This document shows, one piece after another, positions 33,388 through 42,145 of a stretch of 64,000 nt of DNA (its first letter is position 1; the number at the start of each line of letters is the position of its first letter). This DNA is from Kitasatospora sp. MAP12-44 (GTDB lineage: Bacteria; Actinomycetota; Actinomycetes; Streptomycetales; Streptomycetaceae), in the NCBI RefSeq assembly GCF_029892095.1, contig NZ_JARZAE010000004.1, positions 8,308,001 through 8,372,000 on the forward strand. Direction: 5' to 3'. The position numbers and the translations under genes are program-made. A model generated the notes under the pieces. That model saw only the letters and a program-made list of their open reading frames with translations, did no database searches and was not told where the DNA came from.

Positions 33388-33582
33388 TCAGGCGGCGATG
33401 GGCCCCGGCGTCGGCTCCGGCTGAGCGCAGGAGGACGAGCCCTGGCAGGAGCTGGAGCCCCACGACGCGCCGCCCTCGGGCAGCGCGGCGCTGTCGCTCA
33501 TCGAGGTGACGGTGAGCTCGCCGAGGTCGAGGTCGGCGAGCTCGAAGCTGGGGCTGTCGGTGGTGCCGGTGCTGTTGGACAT
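33388..33582 (-). CDS. lazA: Lactazole-family thiopeptide precursor, copy 1
   Basis: 64 residues and the first gene of the cluster. The leader includes FELADLDLGELTVTSMSD and ends ALPEGGA; the core SWGSSSCQGSSSCA is identical to copy 2, while the tail is QPEPTPGPIAA. The tail begins QP as in lactazole's QPQDM, so this copy looks closer to the ancestral form. ATG 33582 has GGGAG upstream and gives a 64-residue peptide; an open frame further upstream is not needed. It should yield a thiopeptide differing from copy 2 only beyond the macrocycle. Confidence 0.93.
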   Translation of the reverse strand: MSNSTGTTDSPSFELADLDLGELTVTSMSDSAALPEGGASWGSSSCQGSSSCAQPEPTPGPIAA

Positions 33583-33720
33583 GGCGGTCTCCCTGTGGTT
33601 TGGGAACATGGTCCGGGGTGCACTCCGGTGAGGAGCTGACCAACCGTCAGTTGACGCCCACTCGAATCTCGGTTGTGCCTGACTCCGCTCCCACCATGCC
33701 CGCTGCCCCGCTACGGCGGC

Positions 33721-33749
33721 GGGGGCGGCCGCGTGGTGCGGCCGCCCCC
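33721..33749 (-). terminator. Terminator after the GH87 gene
   Basis: GGGGGCGGCCGC and GCGGCCGCCCCC are perfect 12-bp arms around a 5-nt loop, 22 bases past the glucanase stop on the minus strand. It also isolates the thiopeptide operon from readthrough. Confidence 0.85.
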
Positions 33750-33770
33750 GTCGCGTGGCTCAGGCGGGTA

Positions 33771-36700
33771 TCAGTCGAAGATCTGGAACTCGGAGACCTG
33801 GCCGGCCGGCCAGCCGGTGTTGGCGGTGAAGTTCAGCCGCAGGTAGCGGGCGCTGGTCGCGGTCGGAAGGGTGATGCTGACGGTGTTTCCGGTGGCCGGG
33901 TCGAAGGTGTAGTTCGCGGAGCCGACCAGGGTGGTCCAGGTGCTGCCGTCGGTGGAGCCCAGCACGCTCAGGGTCTGCGTGCGGGTGGCCCAGGCGGTGG
34001 ACGGCGGGAGTTGCAGGGTGACCGAACCGAGGGTCTGGGCGCTGCCCAGGTCGGCCTGGAGCCACTGCGGGAAGGCGTTGTCGGTGCTCTCCCAGTAGCT
34101 GCTGCTGTTCCCGTCGTTGGCGTTGGACGGCACGTAGTTCTGGGTGTATCCGCTGGCGGTCATGGTGGCGCCGAGCGCCAGGTTGGTGGTCGAGGACGGG
34201 TTGCCGGTGCCGGTGAGGGCGACGGTGAGCGGGCTGTTGCCGGCGTTGCCGCTGACCGTCAGGCTGCCCGTACGGGTGCCGGTGGCGGTCGGGGTGAAGG
34301 TCACACTGACGGTGCAGGAGGCGCCCGCCGCGATCGACGTCCCGCAGGTGTCGGTCTGCGCGAAGTCGCCGGTGGTGGTGACGCCGGTGACGGTCGCGGC
34401 CGCGCTGCCGGTGTTGGTGACCGTGACGCTCTGCGCGCCCGACGCCGTGCCGACGGTCTGGCCGGGATACGTCAGCGTGCTCGGACTGGCCGTCAAGGTA
34501 GCGGAGTTGGAGCCGCCGCCACCGCTGGGGAAGACCTCGAAGTCGGACAGCTGGCCGGCGTTCCAGCCGGTGTTCGCGGTGATGTTCACCCGTACGTACC
34601 GGGCGGTGGCGGCGTTGAAGGTGAGCGTCACCGTGTTGTTGCCGGCGTTCGGGTCGAAGGTGTACTCGGCCGAGCCGAGGATCGTCGAGAAGGTCGAGCC
34701 GTCCGTGGAGCCCAGCAGGGAGAGGGTCTCGGTGCGCGCGCCCCAGGCGCTGGACGGCGGCAGCCTGAGGACGACCTTGCCGAGCTGGTAGCTCTGGCCG
34801 AGGTCGACCTGGGCCCACTGCGGGAACGAGCCGTTCTGGCTCTCCCAGTAGGTCGACGGGTCCGGGTCGGTGAGGTTCGCGGCGACGTACGGGCCGTTGG
34901 CCGAGCTGGCCGAAGCCGGCCGGCCGGCCGCGATGTTGGTGCTGCTGTCGATGCCGGCGCCGCTCAGCGCGACCGTGGTCGGACTGTTGTTGGCGTTGCC
35001 GGTGATGGTCAGGGTGCCGGTGCGCGCGCCGCCCGCGGTGGGCGTGAAGACGACGTTCACGGTGCAGGAGGCGCCGACCGCGACGGTCGAGCAGGTGTTG
35101 GTCTGGCTGAAGTCACCGGTCGCCGCGACGTTGGAGACGCTGGCCGCGCTGGTACCGGAGTTGGTCACCGTGACCGTCTGCGCGGCGGTCGAGGAGCCGA
35201 CCACCGTGGCGGCGAAGGAGAGGTTCGCCGGGCTCGCGTTGAGCACCGGGCCGGGTGCGGTGCCGGTCCCGGCCAGGGCGACCGTGTTGGTGACCCCGCC
35301 CGCGTTGACGGTCAGGCTCCCGCTGCGGGCGCCCGTCGCGGTCGGGGTGAAGGTCACGCCGACGGTGCAGGAGGCGCCCGCCGCGATCGACGTCCCGCAG
35401 GTGTTGGTCTGCGCGAAGTCGCCGCTGGTGGAGATCGCGGAGACGGCGGCGGCCGACCCGGTCGGGTTGCTGACCGTCACGCTCTGCGCGGCGCTGGTCG
35501 AACCGGTCGCGGCCGAGCCGAAGTTGAGCGCGCTCGGGCTGGCCGTGACACCGGTGGGCGGGTACGGCGGGTAGACCGGGGCGGGCCACGGGCCGCAGAG
35601 CGGGGTGCCGCTGATCCCGGAGTTGCCGCCGCCGTCGGTGACCGTGAAGTTGCCGCCCTCGCAGTTGTACACGGGGGAGGGCGCGCCCACGCCGGTCGCG
35701 GTGACGTTGCTGAAGGTCGCCACGCCGCCGGTCTGCTCCTGCAGCGCGAAGGTGCCGGTGCCCGCGATGGTCACGTTGGTGAGCGAGACCCCGCTGACGG
35801 TGCCTTCGACCCACTGCACGGCCTCGTACGGGCTCTGCTCGATCAGCGCGTTGCTCACGTTGATCGGCCCGGTGATCGCGCCCTGGCTGCCGTCGAACCA
35901 GAGCGCGCCGACGCCGAACTGCCAGTTGGGGTCGAGACTGCCGTCCCGGATCAGGGTGTTGTCGGAGATGGTGGTGGTGCCGACCGGGGTGGAGGTGAAC
36001 CGCTGCCCGACCTGGATGCCGCCGCCCTGGGTGAGCCCGGTGTCCTGGACCAGGTTGCCGGTGACGGTGTTGTCGTGGCCGCCGTAGATCGCGATGCCGT
36101 TGGCGAGCATCTGCAGCTGCACGGTGTTGCCGGAGATCGTGTCGTTGGCGTCGGCACCGAGGCTGGAGTCCGCCCAGGTGGCGATGCCGTCGTCACCGGT
36201 GTTGCGGATGTCGCTGTTGGTGACGGTCGAGTTGGTGACGCCGCCGTGGAAGTTGATGCCGTCCGCGGTGGTGTCGCGGATGCGCATCCCGCTGAAGGTC
36301 AGCTTGTCCATCGGGCCGTCCATCCAGGCGCCGACCTTCATGTGCTCTATCCAGATGTTCGACACGGTGGAGTTGCTCAGCGCGCCGCCGATGCCGTTGA
36401 CCTGGGCGCTGTCGTCGCGTTCCTGGACGTTGCCGGAGATCGCGAAGTTCTGCAGGTGCACGTTGCTGCTCGGGTTGGGCGCGGAGTTGCCGTAGAAGCC
36501 GGGGGCTGTGCCGGTGACGGTCGAGTACCACATGCCGGCGCCGGCGATGGTCACGTTGTTGACGCCGATGTGGCCGGGGACATTGAAGGTGCCCGGCGGG
36601 ATCCACACCGTGCCGCCGGGGCCGGCCGCCCTGATCGCGGCGTTGAACGCGCTGGTCGCGTCGTTGACGCCGGTCGCGTCCGCGCCCTCGCTGGTCACCG

Positions 36701-37379
36701 AGACCGAGCCGGCTGGCTGGGAGGGCGCCGGGCCGACCTGCTCGAAGTCGGCGAAGTCGAGCGTGTACGTGGAGGCGGTGTCCTCGGCGTCGACCTGGAG
36801 CTTGAAGGTGGTGCCGGCCGGATAGCTGGTCGGCAGCAGGCGGTGCGCCTCGTCGTAGAAGTGGTGCGGGTTGCTGCCCGGGGTGTTGGTGAACGGGTAG
36901 CTGCCGTAGTACCAGCTGTACGCGTTGGTGAGGGTGAAGTCGCTCTGCTTGCTGCCGTTGATGTAGAGCGAGAGCGGCGCGGTGTAGACCGACCCGTTCG
37001 CGGTGTCCGGGATGCTGTAGCGGAAGTCGATCGAGTCGGTGGCCACCGGCGTGGTGAACGTGACGTACTGTCCGGTGCCCTGCAGCGTCACGGCCTTGCG
37101 CCCGGACGCCTCGTCGGCCAGCTGGCCCTGGGTGTAACTCGGGCCGATGACGGTGCCGTTGGTGGCGGAGTTCTCCGCCTGCACCTCGACGTACGGCAGG
37201 TTGGCGCCGCTGCCACCGGTGGCGGTGGCGGTGGCGGTGGCTGCGGTATGCGGGGCGCCGGTGCGCGGGGCGGCCGAGGCCGGCTGGGGCGCCAGTGCGA
37301 GGACGCCCACGCCGGCCAGCAACGTGGTGACGACCGGCAGGGCGAGTGCTCGGCTCAGACTTCTGACGGGCTGGAACAC
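33771..37379 (-). CDS. Secreted multi-domain GH87 alpha-1,3-glucanase (mycodextranase)
   Basis: 1202 residues. After a signal peptide (about 1-40, ending PASAAP) comes a CBM35-like sugar-binding domain (about 55-215), then a right-handed beta-helix of GH87 type (about 225-590) with acidic catalytic candidates in RDTTADGINFHGG and RNTGDDGIATWAD. After it are three ASH/HYDIN-like immunoglobulin domains and two discoidin (F5/8 type C) domains, one at the extreme C-terminus (FQIFD). GH87 enzymes cut alpha-1,3-glucan from fungal walls or plaque. It faces the sugar-import operon and likely supplies it. GTG 37379 follows GGGAG. Confidence 0.88.
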   Translation of the reverse strand: MFQPVRSLSRALALPVVTTLLAGVGVLALAPQPASAAPRTGAPHTAATATATATGGSGANLPYVEVQAENSATNGTVIGPSYTQGQLADEASGRKAVTLQGTGQYVTFTTPVATDSIDFRYSIPDTANGSVYTAPLSLYINGSKQSDFTLTNAYSWYYGSYPFTNTPGSNPHHFYDEAHRLLPTSYPAGTTFKLQVDAEDTASTYTLDFADFEQVGPAPSQPAGSVSVTSEGADATGVNDATSAFNAAIRAAGPGGTVWIPPGTFNVPGHIGVNNVTIAGAGMWYSTVTGTAPGFYGNSAPNPSSNVHLQNFAISGNVQERDDSAQVNGIGGALSNSTVSNIWIEHMKVGAWMDGPMDKLTFSGMRIRDTTADGINFHGGVTNSTVTNSDIRNTGDDGIATWADSSLGADANDTISGNTVQLQMLANGIAIYGGHDNTVTGNLVQDTGLTQGGGIQVGQRFTSTPVGTTTISDNTLIRDGSLDPNWQFGVGALWFDGSQGAITGPINVSNALIEQSPYEAVQWVEGTVSGVSLTNVTIAGTGTFALQEQTGGVATFSNVTATGVGAPSPVYNCEGGNFTVTDGGGNSGISGTPLCGPWPAPVYPPYPPTGVTASPSALNFGSAATGSTSAAQSVTVSNPTGSAAAVSAISTSGDFAQTNTCGTSIAAGASCTVGVTFTPTATGARSGSLTVNAGGVTNTVALAGTGTAPGPVLNASPANLSFAATVVGSSTAAQTVTVTNSGTSAASVSNVAATGDFSQTNTCSTVAVGASCTVNVVFTPTAGGARTGTLTITGNANNSPTTVALSGAGIDSSTNIAAGRPASASSANGPYVAANLTDPDPSTYWESQNGSFPQWAQVDLGQSYQLGKVVLRLPPSSAWGARTETLSLLGSTDGSTFSTILGSAEYTFDPNAGNNTVTLTFNAATARYVRVNITANTGWNAGQLSDFEVFPSGGGGSNSATLTASPSTLTYPGQTVGTASGAQSVTVTNTGSAAATVTGVTTTGDFAQTDTCGTSIAAGASCTVSVTFTPTATGTRTGSLTVSGNAGNSPLTVALTGTGNPSSTTNLALGATMTASGYTQNYVPSNANDGNSSSYWESTDNAFPQWLQADLGSAQTLGSVTLQLPPSTAWATRTQTLSVLGSTDGSTWTTLVGSANYTFDPATGNTVSITLPTATSARYLRLNFTANTGWPAGQVSEFQIFD

Positions 37380-37742
37380 CTTCTGCTCCCTTCAACAGCA
37401 AATTACCTCATGGGCATGACAGTTGACGTGGTCGGCGCCACCGTGCGGGAGAGGGAGGGCGGACCCGGAGGGCGGCGAGGGCCGCGCGAGCTCGGCTGGT
37501 GGGGGATGGGGTGCCGACGCGAGGGGAACCGTAACGTCTCCGACATCAAGGTGCAATATCTAAATGCAGATCTGTGTAATCCTTACTTTCCTTTGCAAGA
37601 TCTGAAGCAAGTGCGAGCCTGGGTCCGGGCCCAGACCGCAGGACGGGGCCTGTTCGGCCGGGTCAACCGCTTGCGGCAAGGGCTGCCGGAATTTTGCAGC
37701 CAGCAGCAAGTCAGTTGCGATGGGTGCTCTAGGCTGTTGGCC
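37380..37742. promoter_or_regulatory. Divergent control region of the alpha-glucan locus
   Basis: This 363-bp gap separates the glucanase (minus) from the LacI gene (plus). It holds five GCAAG/CTTGC half-sites: 37595-37599, 37607-37611, an 11-bp inverted pair CTTGC-G-GCAAG at 37670-37680, and 37706-37710. Streptomyces LacI-type sugar regulators often bind such CTTGC...GCAAG repeats. Both promoters probably lie here; the AT-rich part at 37555-37600 is the best place. No gene was found in it. Confidence 0.6.
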
Positions 37743-38753
37743 ATGACACGACGACTTGCCGAAGTGGCCAAGAAGGTGGGGGTGAGCGAGGCGACGGTCA
37801 GCCGGGTGCTCAACGGCAAACCCGGCGTCGCCGAGCAGACCCGCGGCGCGGTGCTGACCGCCCTGGACGTGCTGGGCTACGAGCGTCCGACCCAACTGCG
37901 CGGGGAGCGCTCGCGGTTGGTCGGGCTGGTCCTGCCGGAGCTGCAGAACCCGATCTTCCCCGCCTTCGCCGAGGTGGTCAGCGGCGCGCTCGCGCAGCGC
38001 GGCTTCACCCCGGTGCTCTGCACGCAGACCGGGGGCGGTGTCTCCGAGGCGGACTACGTCGAACTGCTGCTCCAGCAGCAGGTCTCGGGTGTGGTCTTCT
38101 TCGGTGGGCTCTACGCGCAGGCCGAGTCACCGCACGAGCACTACGAACTGCTCTTCCAGCGCGGCGTGCCGACGGTGCTGATGAACGCCGCGATCCCGGA
38201 ACTCGACTTCCCGCAGGTCAGCTGCGATGACGCGGTGGCGGTCGAGCAGGCGGTCGGCCACCTGGTCTCGCTGGGCCACCGGCGGATCGGGCTGGTGCTC
38301 GGGCCGCCCGACCACATGCCCTCGCGGCGCAAGCTGGCGGCGGCCCGGCCGGCGCTCGCCCGCGCCGGGCTGGAGCTCGGTGAGGACGACATCGAGCACG
38401 CGCTCTTCTCGCTGGAGGGCGGCCAGGCCGCCGCGGCGCGGCTGCTGGCGCGCGGCGTCACCGGCATCGTGTGCGCCTCCGACCCGCTGGCCCTCGGCGC
38501 GGTGCGGGCCGCCCGCCGTCGCGGCATGGAGGTACCGCGGGACGTGTCGATCGTCGGCTACGACGACTCCTCCTTCATGACCTGCACGGATCCGCCGCTG
38601 ACCACGATCCGTCAGCCCATCGAGGCGATGGGGCGCGCGGCGGTGGGGCTGCTGGTGGGCGAGCTGGCGGGCGCCCGGGTCACGCATGACGAGCTGCTCT
38701 TCGAACCCGAGCTGGTGGTGCGCGGCTCGACCGGGCTGGCTCCGAAACCATAA
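37743..38753 (+). CDS. LacI-family regulator of alpha-glucan use
   Basis: 336 residues with a LacI helix-turn-helix (RRLAEVAKKVGVSEATVSRVLNGKPGV), the hinge region LGYERP and a periplasmic-binding-type effector domain with the usual IVGYDDSSFMTCTDPPLTTIRQP end. It resembles Streptomyces maltose-type repressors. It sits between the divergent glucanase gene and the importer genes, so it probably represses both until an oligosaccharide (nigerose-, isomaltose- or maltose-like) is present. ATG 37743 is the start. A strong terminator follows at 38784, so importer transcription starts anew. Confidence 0.93.
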   Translation: MTRRLAEVAKKVGVSEATVSRVLNGKPGVAEQTRGAVLTALDVLGYERPTQLRGERSRLVGLVLPELQNPIFPAFAEVVSGALAQRGFTPVLCTQTGGGVSEADYVELLLQQQVSGVVFFGGLYAQAESPHEHYELLFQRGVPTVLMNAAIPELDFPQVSCDDAVAVEQAVGHLVSLGHRRIGLVLGPPDHMPSRRKLAAARPALARAGLELGEDDIEHALFSLEGGQAAAARLLARGVTGIVCASDPLALGAVRAARRRGMEVPRDVSIVGYDDSSFMTCTDPPLTTIRQPIEAMGRAAVGLLVGELAGARVTHDELLFEPELVVRGSTGLAPKP

Positions 38754-38783
38754 AGCCGTAGACGTAGCCGCAGTCGTAGTCGT

Positions 38784-38815
38784 AGGGCCGGACCCGAACC
38801 CACGGGTCCGGCCCT
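38784..38815 (+). terminator. Terminator after the LacI gene
   Basis: Arms AGGGCCGGACCCG and CGGGTCCGGCCCT (13 bp, perfect) flank a 6-nt loop, 30 bases past the stop. A run of CGTAG-like direct repeats precedes it. Confidence 0.9.
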
Positions 38816-38972
38816 CTGTCATGTCTGCTGTCAGGCCTCAGTCGTGGTGGTCCGCCCAGCAGTTGATTTCTTGCGAGTTTTCGTCGATATCTTGTGGTCG
38901 CCCGGTCAGCGGTGCTTAAGTGTGGTCCGCCACCTCGCCACCCCACACCGCCTCGAAGGGGGCTTCCCGCCC
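38816..38972 (+). promoter_or_regulatory. Promoter region of the sugar-import operon
   Basis: An AT-richer stretch (38861-38900) includes CTTGCGAG at 38870-38877, similar to the CTTGC half-sites in the glucanase-LacI gap, and a second CTTG at 38891. The LacI protein could act here too. The importer gene starts at 38973. Confidence 0.5.
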
Positions 38973-40346
38973 ATGCGCAGATCCGCAGTGCTGCTGATCG
39001 CCGCCACTCTCTCGCTGACCGCGGCCGCGTGCTCCAGCTCCTCCTCCTCCTCCTCGCCCTCCAACTCCGGCGCCGGCAGCGCCGGCAAGGTCACCATCTC
39101 CATCGACTGCGCGCCGCCGACCAGCCGCCCGACGCAGCGTCAGCAGTGGGCGGACGACATCGCCGCCTTTGAGAAGCTCCACCCGAACGTGACGGTCAAG
39201 AGCATCGACACCTTCCCGTGCGAGACGCCCGAGCTGTTCACCGCGGCGCTCAAGGGCGGCACCGAACCCAACCTCTTCTACACCTACTTCACCGACCGCC
39301 AGCAGGTGTTGGACGCCGGCCGGGCCGCCGACATCACGTCGTACGTCACGGGCCAGAACCTGCCGGTCAAGGACGACATCCTGCCGTCGGTGTGGGGCCC
39401 GCTGCAGAGCGGCGGCAAGACCTACGGCCTGCCGCGCACCAACTACACCATGGGCATGATCATCAACCGCAAGCTGTTCCAGCAGGCCGGGCTCAACCCC
39501 GACCAGCCGCCGCAGAGTTGGGCCGACGTCGAGGCGGATGCCAAGAAGATCGCCGCGCTGGGCAACGGCATCGCCGGCTACGGCGACTACAGCGCCGGCA
39601 ACAACGGCGGCTGGCACTTCACCGCCGAGATGTACGCGCAGGGCGGCACGATGGTGAGCAGTGACGGCACGAAGGCGGCCTTCGACAACGCCCAGGGCCT
39701 CGCGGTGCTGCAGAACCTGCACAAGCTGCGCTTCGACGACAACGTCATGGGCGCCACCCAGCTGTACAAGTGGGGCGACCTGCAGAAGCAGATGGCCGCG
39801 GGCAAGCTCGGGATGTACATCGCCGCCCCCGACGACATCACCTACATGGTGCAGAGCCTGGGCGCGCACTACGAGGACTTCGGCATGGGACCGATCCCCG
39901 GCCAGAACGGCCCCGGGGTCGGCAGCCTCGCGGGCGGCGACGACTACATGTTCAACGCCAAGGACACCCCGGCGCAGATCACGGCCGGCATCCAGCTGCT
40001 CAGCTACCTGTGGCTGACCGAGGGGCAGGGCCAGCAGTACGACTACGCCCGCTCCAAGGCCTCGGGTCAGGCGGTCGGCCTGCCGGAGCCGCAGCTCTTC
40101 CAGGGCGCGACGGCGGCCAAGGACGCCCAGCTGAAGGCGGCCGACGCCACCATGCCGGTGCAGGCCTTCGCGCCCTTCGTCGCCGCCGACGTGCCCGGCG
40201 TCACCGAGCCCGCCAACGCCCAGGCCATCTACAAGATCCTCGACAACGCGATGGCCTCCGCACTCACCGACCCCAAGGCCGACCTGCAGAAGCTGCTCGA
40301 CACGGCCGCCGCCCAGGTCGACGAGGTCCTTGCGAACGCCCAGTGA
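38973..40346 (+). CDS. Sugar ABC importer solute-binding lipoprotein
   Basis: 457 residues of the family 1 (maltose/oligosaccharide) binding proteins. Its N-terminus is a lipoprotein signal with lipobox TAAAC, followed by a serine-rich linker. The body has EPNLFYTYFTDRQQVLDAG, YGLPRTNYTMGMIINRKLFQQAG and GNNGGWHFTAEMYAQGG. It captures an oligosaccharide released outside, plausibly alpha-1,3-linked because of the divergent GH87. ATG 38973 is the start, and it overlaps the first permease gene by GTGA. Confidence 0.92.
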   Translation: MRRSAVLLIAATLSLTAAACSSSSSSSSPSNSGAGSAGKVTISIDCAPPTSRPTQRQQWADDIAAFEKLHPNVTVKSIDTFPCETPELFTAALKGGTEPNLFYTYFTDRQQVLDAGRAADITSYVTGQNLPVKDDILPSVWGPLQSGGKTYGLPRTNYTMGMIINRKLFQQAGLNPDQPPQSWADVEADAKKIAALGNGIAGYGDYSAGNNGGWHFTAEMYAQGGTMVSSDGTKAAFDNAQGLAVLQNLHKLRFDDNVMGATQLYKWGDLQKQMAAGKLGMYIAAPDDITYMVQSLGAHYEDFGMGPIPGQNGPGVGSLAGGDDYMFNAKDTPAQITAGIQLLSYLWLTEGQGQQYDYARSKASGQAVGLPEPQLFQGATAAKDAQLKAADATMPVQAFAPFVAADVPGVTEPANAQAIYKILDNAMASALTDPKADLQKLLDTAAAQVDEVLANAQ

Positions 40347-41227
40347 GCTCGGCCCTCTCCCGGTCGCTGCGGCGCAACCTGACCGCGCACGGCTTCCTGA
40401 TCGGAGCGGTGCTCTGCTTCGCCTGCTTCTCGTGGTACCCCATGGTCCGAGAAGTGATCATGAGCTTCCAGAAGGCGCGGGCCGGCCGGACCAGCTGGGT
40501 CGGCCTGCACAACCTGAAGCAGGTGATGAACGACCCCAGCTTCTGGCCGGCCTGGCGCAACACCGCCGAGTTCACCGGACTGGCCCTGCTGCTCGGCTTC
40601 GCGCTGCCGTTCGCCGTGGCAGTGATCATGAACGAACTGCGGCACGTACGAGGCTACTTGAGGGTCCTGGTGTATCTGCCGGTGATGCTCCCGCCGGTCT
40701 CCGCGCTGCTGCTCTTCAAGTACCTGTACAACCCCGAGTACGGGCTCTTCAACCGGGTGCTCGAACTGCTGCACCTGCCCACCTCCGGCTGGCTGCAGTC
40801 CCCGGACATGGCGATGCTCGCGGTGGTGCTCGCCTCCACCTGGATGAACATGGGCAGCGCGACGCTGATCTACCTGGCCGCGCTGCAGGGCATCCCGGGC
40901 GAACTGTACGAGGCGGCCGAGCTGGACGGCGCCGGACTGCTGCGCCGGATCCGACATGTGACGATCCCGCAGACCGCCCCGGTCCTCTCGCTGATGCTGA
41001 TGCTGCAGATCGTCGCCACCATGCAGGTCTTCGTCGAGCCCTTCGTGCTCACCAACGGCGGCCAGGGCGTGGACGGTTCGACCACCACGGTGGTCTACCT
41101 GATCTACCAGTGCGCCTTCAACTTCTCCAACTACGGCGCCGCCTGCGCGCTCGGGCTGCTCCTGCTGCTGGTGCTGGCCGGCTTCTCGGCCGTCTACGTG
41201 CGACTCAACCGGAGGCTGGAGCCATGA
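40343..41227 (+). CDS. Sugar ABC permease (MalF/UgpA-like)
   Basis: About 294 residues, six membrane helices, with the EAA coupling loop ELYEAAELDGAGLLRRIRHVTIP typical of carbohydrate permeases. GTG 40343 overlaps the binding protein stop, and its own stop overlaps the next start. It forms the channel with the MalG-like subunit. No ATPase is encoded, so a shared ATPase of the MsiK type must energise it, as in other Streptomyces sugar importers. Confidence 0.93.
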   Translation: MSSALSRSLRRNLTAHGFLIGAVLCFACFSWYPMVREVIMSFQKARAGRTSWVGLHNLKQVMNDPSFWPAWRNTAEFTGLALLLGFALPFAVAVIMNELRHVRGYLRVLVYLPVMLPPVSALLLFKYLYNPEYGLFNRVLELLHLPTSGWLQSPDMAMLAVVLASTWMNMGSATLIYLAALQGIPGELYEAAELDGAGLLRRIRHVTIPQTAPVLSLMLMLQIVATMQVFVEPFVLTNGGQGVDGSTTTVVYLIYQCAFNFSNYGAACALGLLLLLVLAGFSAVYVRLNRRLEP

Positions 41228-42090
41228 GCGGGACCCGCACGCTCGTCAACACCGCCCAGCTCAGGCACGGCCGCTACCGGATCGTGCTGGTCCTGGTGGT
41301 GGTGCTCTTCACCGTGGCCTTCATCGGCCCGATCTACCTGCTGGTGACCAACGGGCTGAAGAGCACCACCGAGTCCATCCAGACGCCGCCCACCTTCTAT
41401 CCGCACCACGTGGTGGTGGGCAACTACCGTGCCGCCTGGGAGCGGCTCGACATCGCGCGGCTGCTGCTCAACACGCTCTGGTACGCCTTCGGGGCACTCG
41501 CCTTCCAGCTCGTCCTGGACGTCGCGGCCGCGTACTCCCTCTCCAAACTGCGCCCGGTGCTGGGCAACGCGATCCTCGGCCTGATGCTGGCCACGCTGAT
41601 GATCCCGGCGATGGTGCTGATCGTCCCGCAGTACCTCACCGTGCTCGACCTGCCGCTGCTGCACCTGAACCTGCTGAACACGCCCTGGGCGATCTGGCTC
41701 CCCTCGGTGGCCAACGCCTTCAACATCTACCTGCTCAAGCGCTTCTTCGACTCGGTGCCGCAGGAACTGCTCGACTCGGCCGCCGTCGACGGTGCCGGAC
41801 CGCTGCGCACCCTGGTCGCGATCGTGCTGCCGATGTCGCGGCCGATCATCGGCGTGGTGTCCATCTTCGCCCTGGTCAACGTGTGGAAGGACTTCCTCTG
41901 GCCGCTGCTGGCCGAGCCCGACCCCGCACAGCAGACCCTCAACGCGGGGATCTACTCGCTCTCGCTGGGCGTGCCGGAGAACGTGCTGATCGCGGCCGCG
42001 GCCATCTCGGCGGTCCCCACCGTGGTGTTCTTCCTGATCTTCCAGCGCTCCATCATGTCCGGCCTGACCGCGGGCAGCCTCAAGGGCTGA
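41224..42090 (+). CDS. Sugar ABC permease (MalG/UgpE-like)
   Basis: 288 residues with six membrane helices. The coupling loop reads QELLDSAAVDGAGPLRTLVAIVLPM, and the first periplasmic segment has GLKSTTESIQTPPTFYP, typical of MalG-type permeases. ATG 41224 overlaps the preceding stop. It completes the membrane part of the oligosaccharide importer; the glucosidase gene follows 55 bases later, giving a capture-import-hydrolysis operon. Confidence 0.93.
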   Translation: MSGTRTLVNTAQLRHGRYRIVLVLVVVLFTVAFIGPIYLLVTNGLKSTTESIQTPPTFYPHHVVVGNYRAAWERLDIARLLLNTLWYAFGALAFQLVLDVAAAYSLSKLRPVLGNAILGLMLATLMIPAMVLIVPQYLTVLDLPLLHLNLLNTPWAIWLPSVANAFNIYLLKRFFDSVPQELLDSAAVDGAGPLRTLVAIVLPMSRPIIGVVSIFALVNVWKDFLWPLLAEPDPAQQTLNAGIYSLSLGVPENVLIAAAAISAVPTVVFFLIFQRSIMSGLTAGSLKG

Positions 42091-42145
42091 GCTCCGGCGG
42101 CCCGATTCCGCAACCCTGACTCGTGACCCGAAGGAGACTCCTACC

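Noticed and set aside
33600..38753. A 1717-codon open frame on the plus strand across the glucanase gene
   Set aside because: Only its last 337 codons (from 37743) encode the LacI regulator; the rest is the antisense shadow of the GH87 gene, which has clear domains on the other strand.
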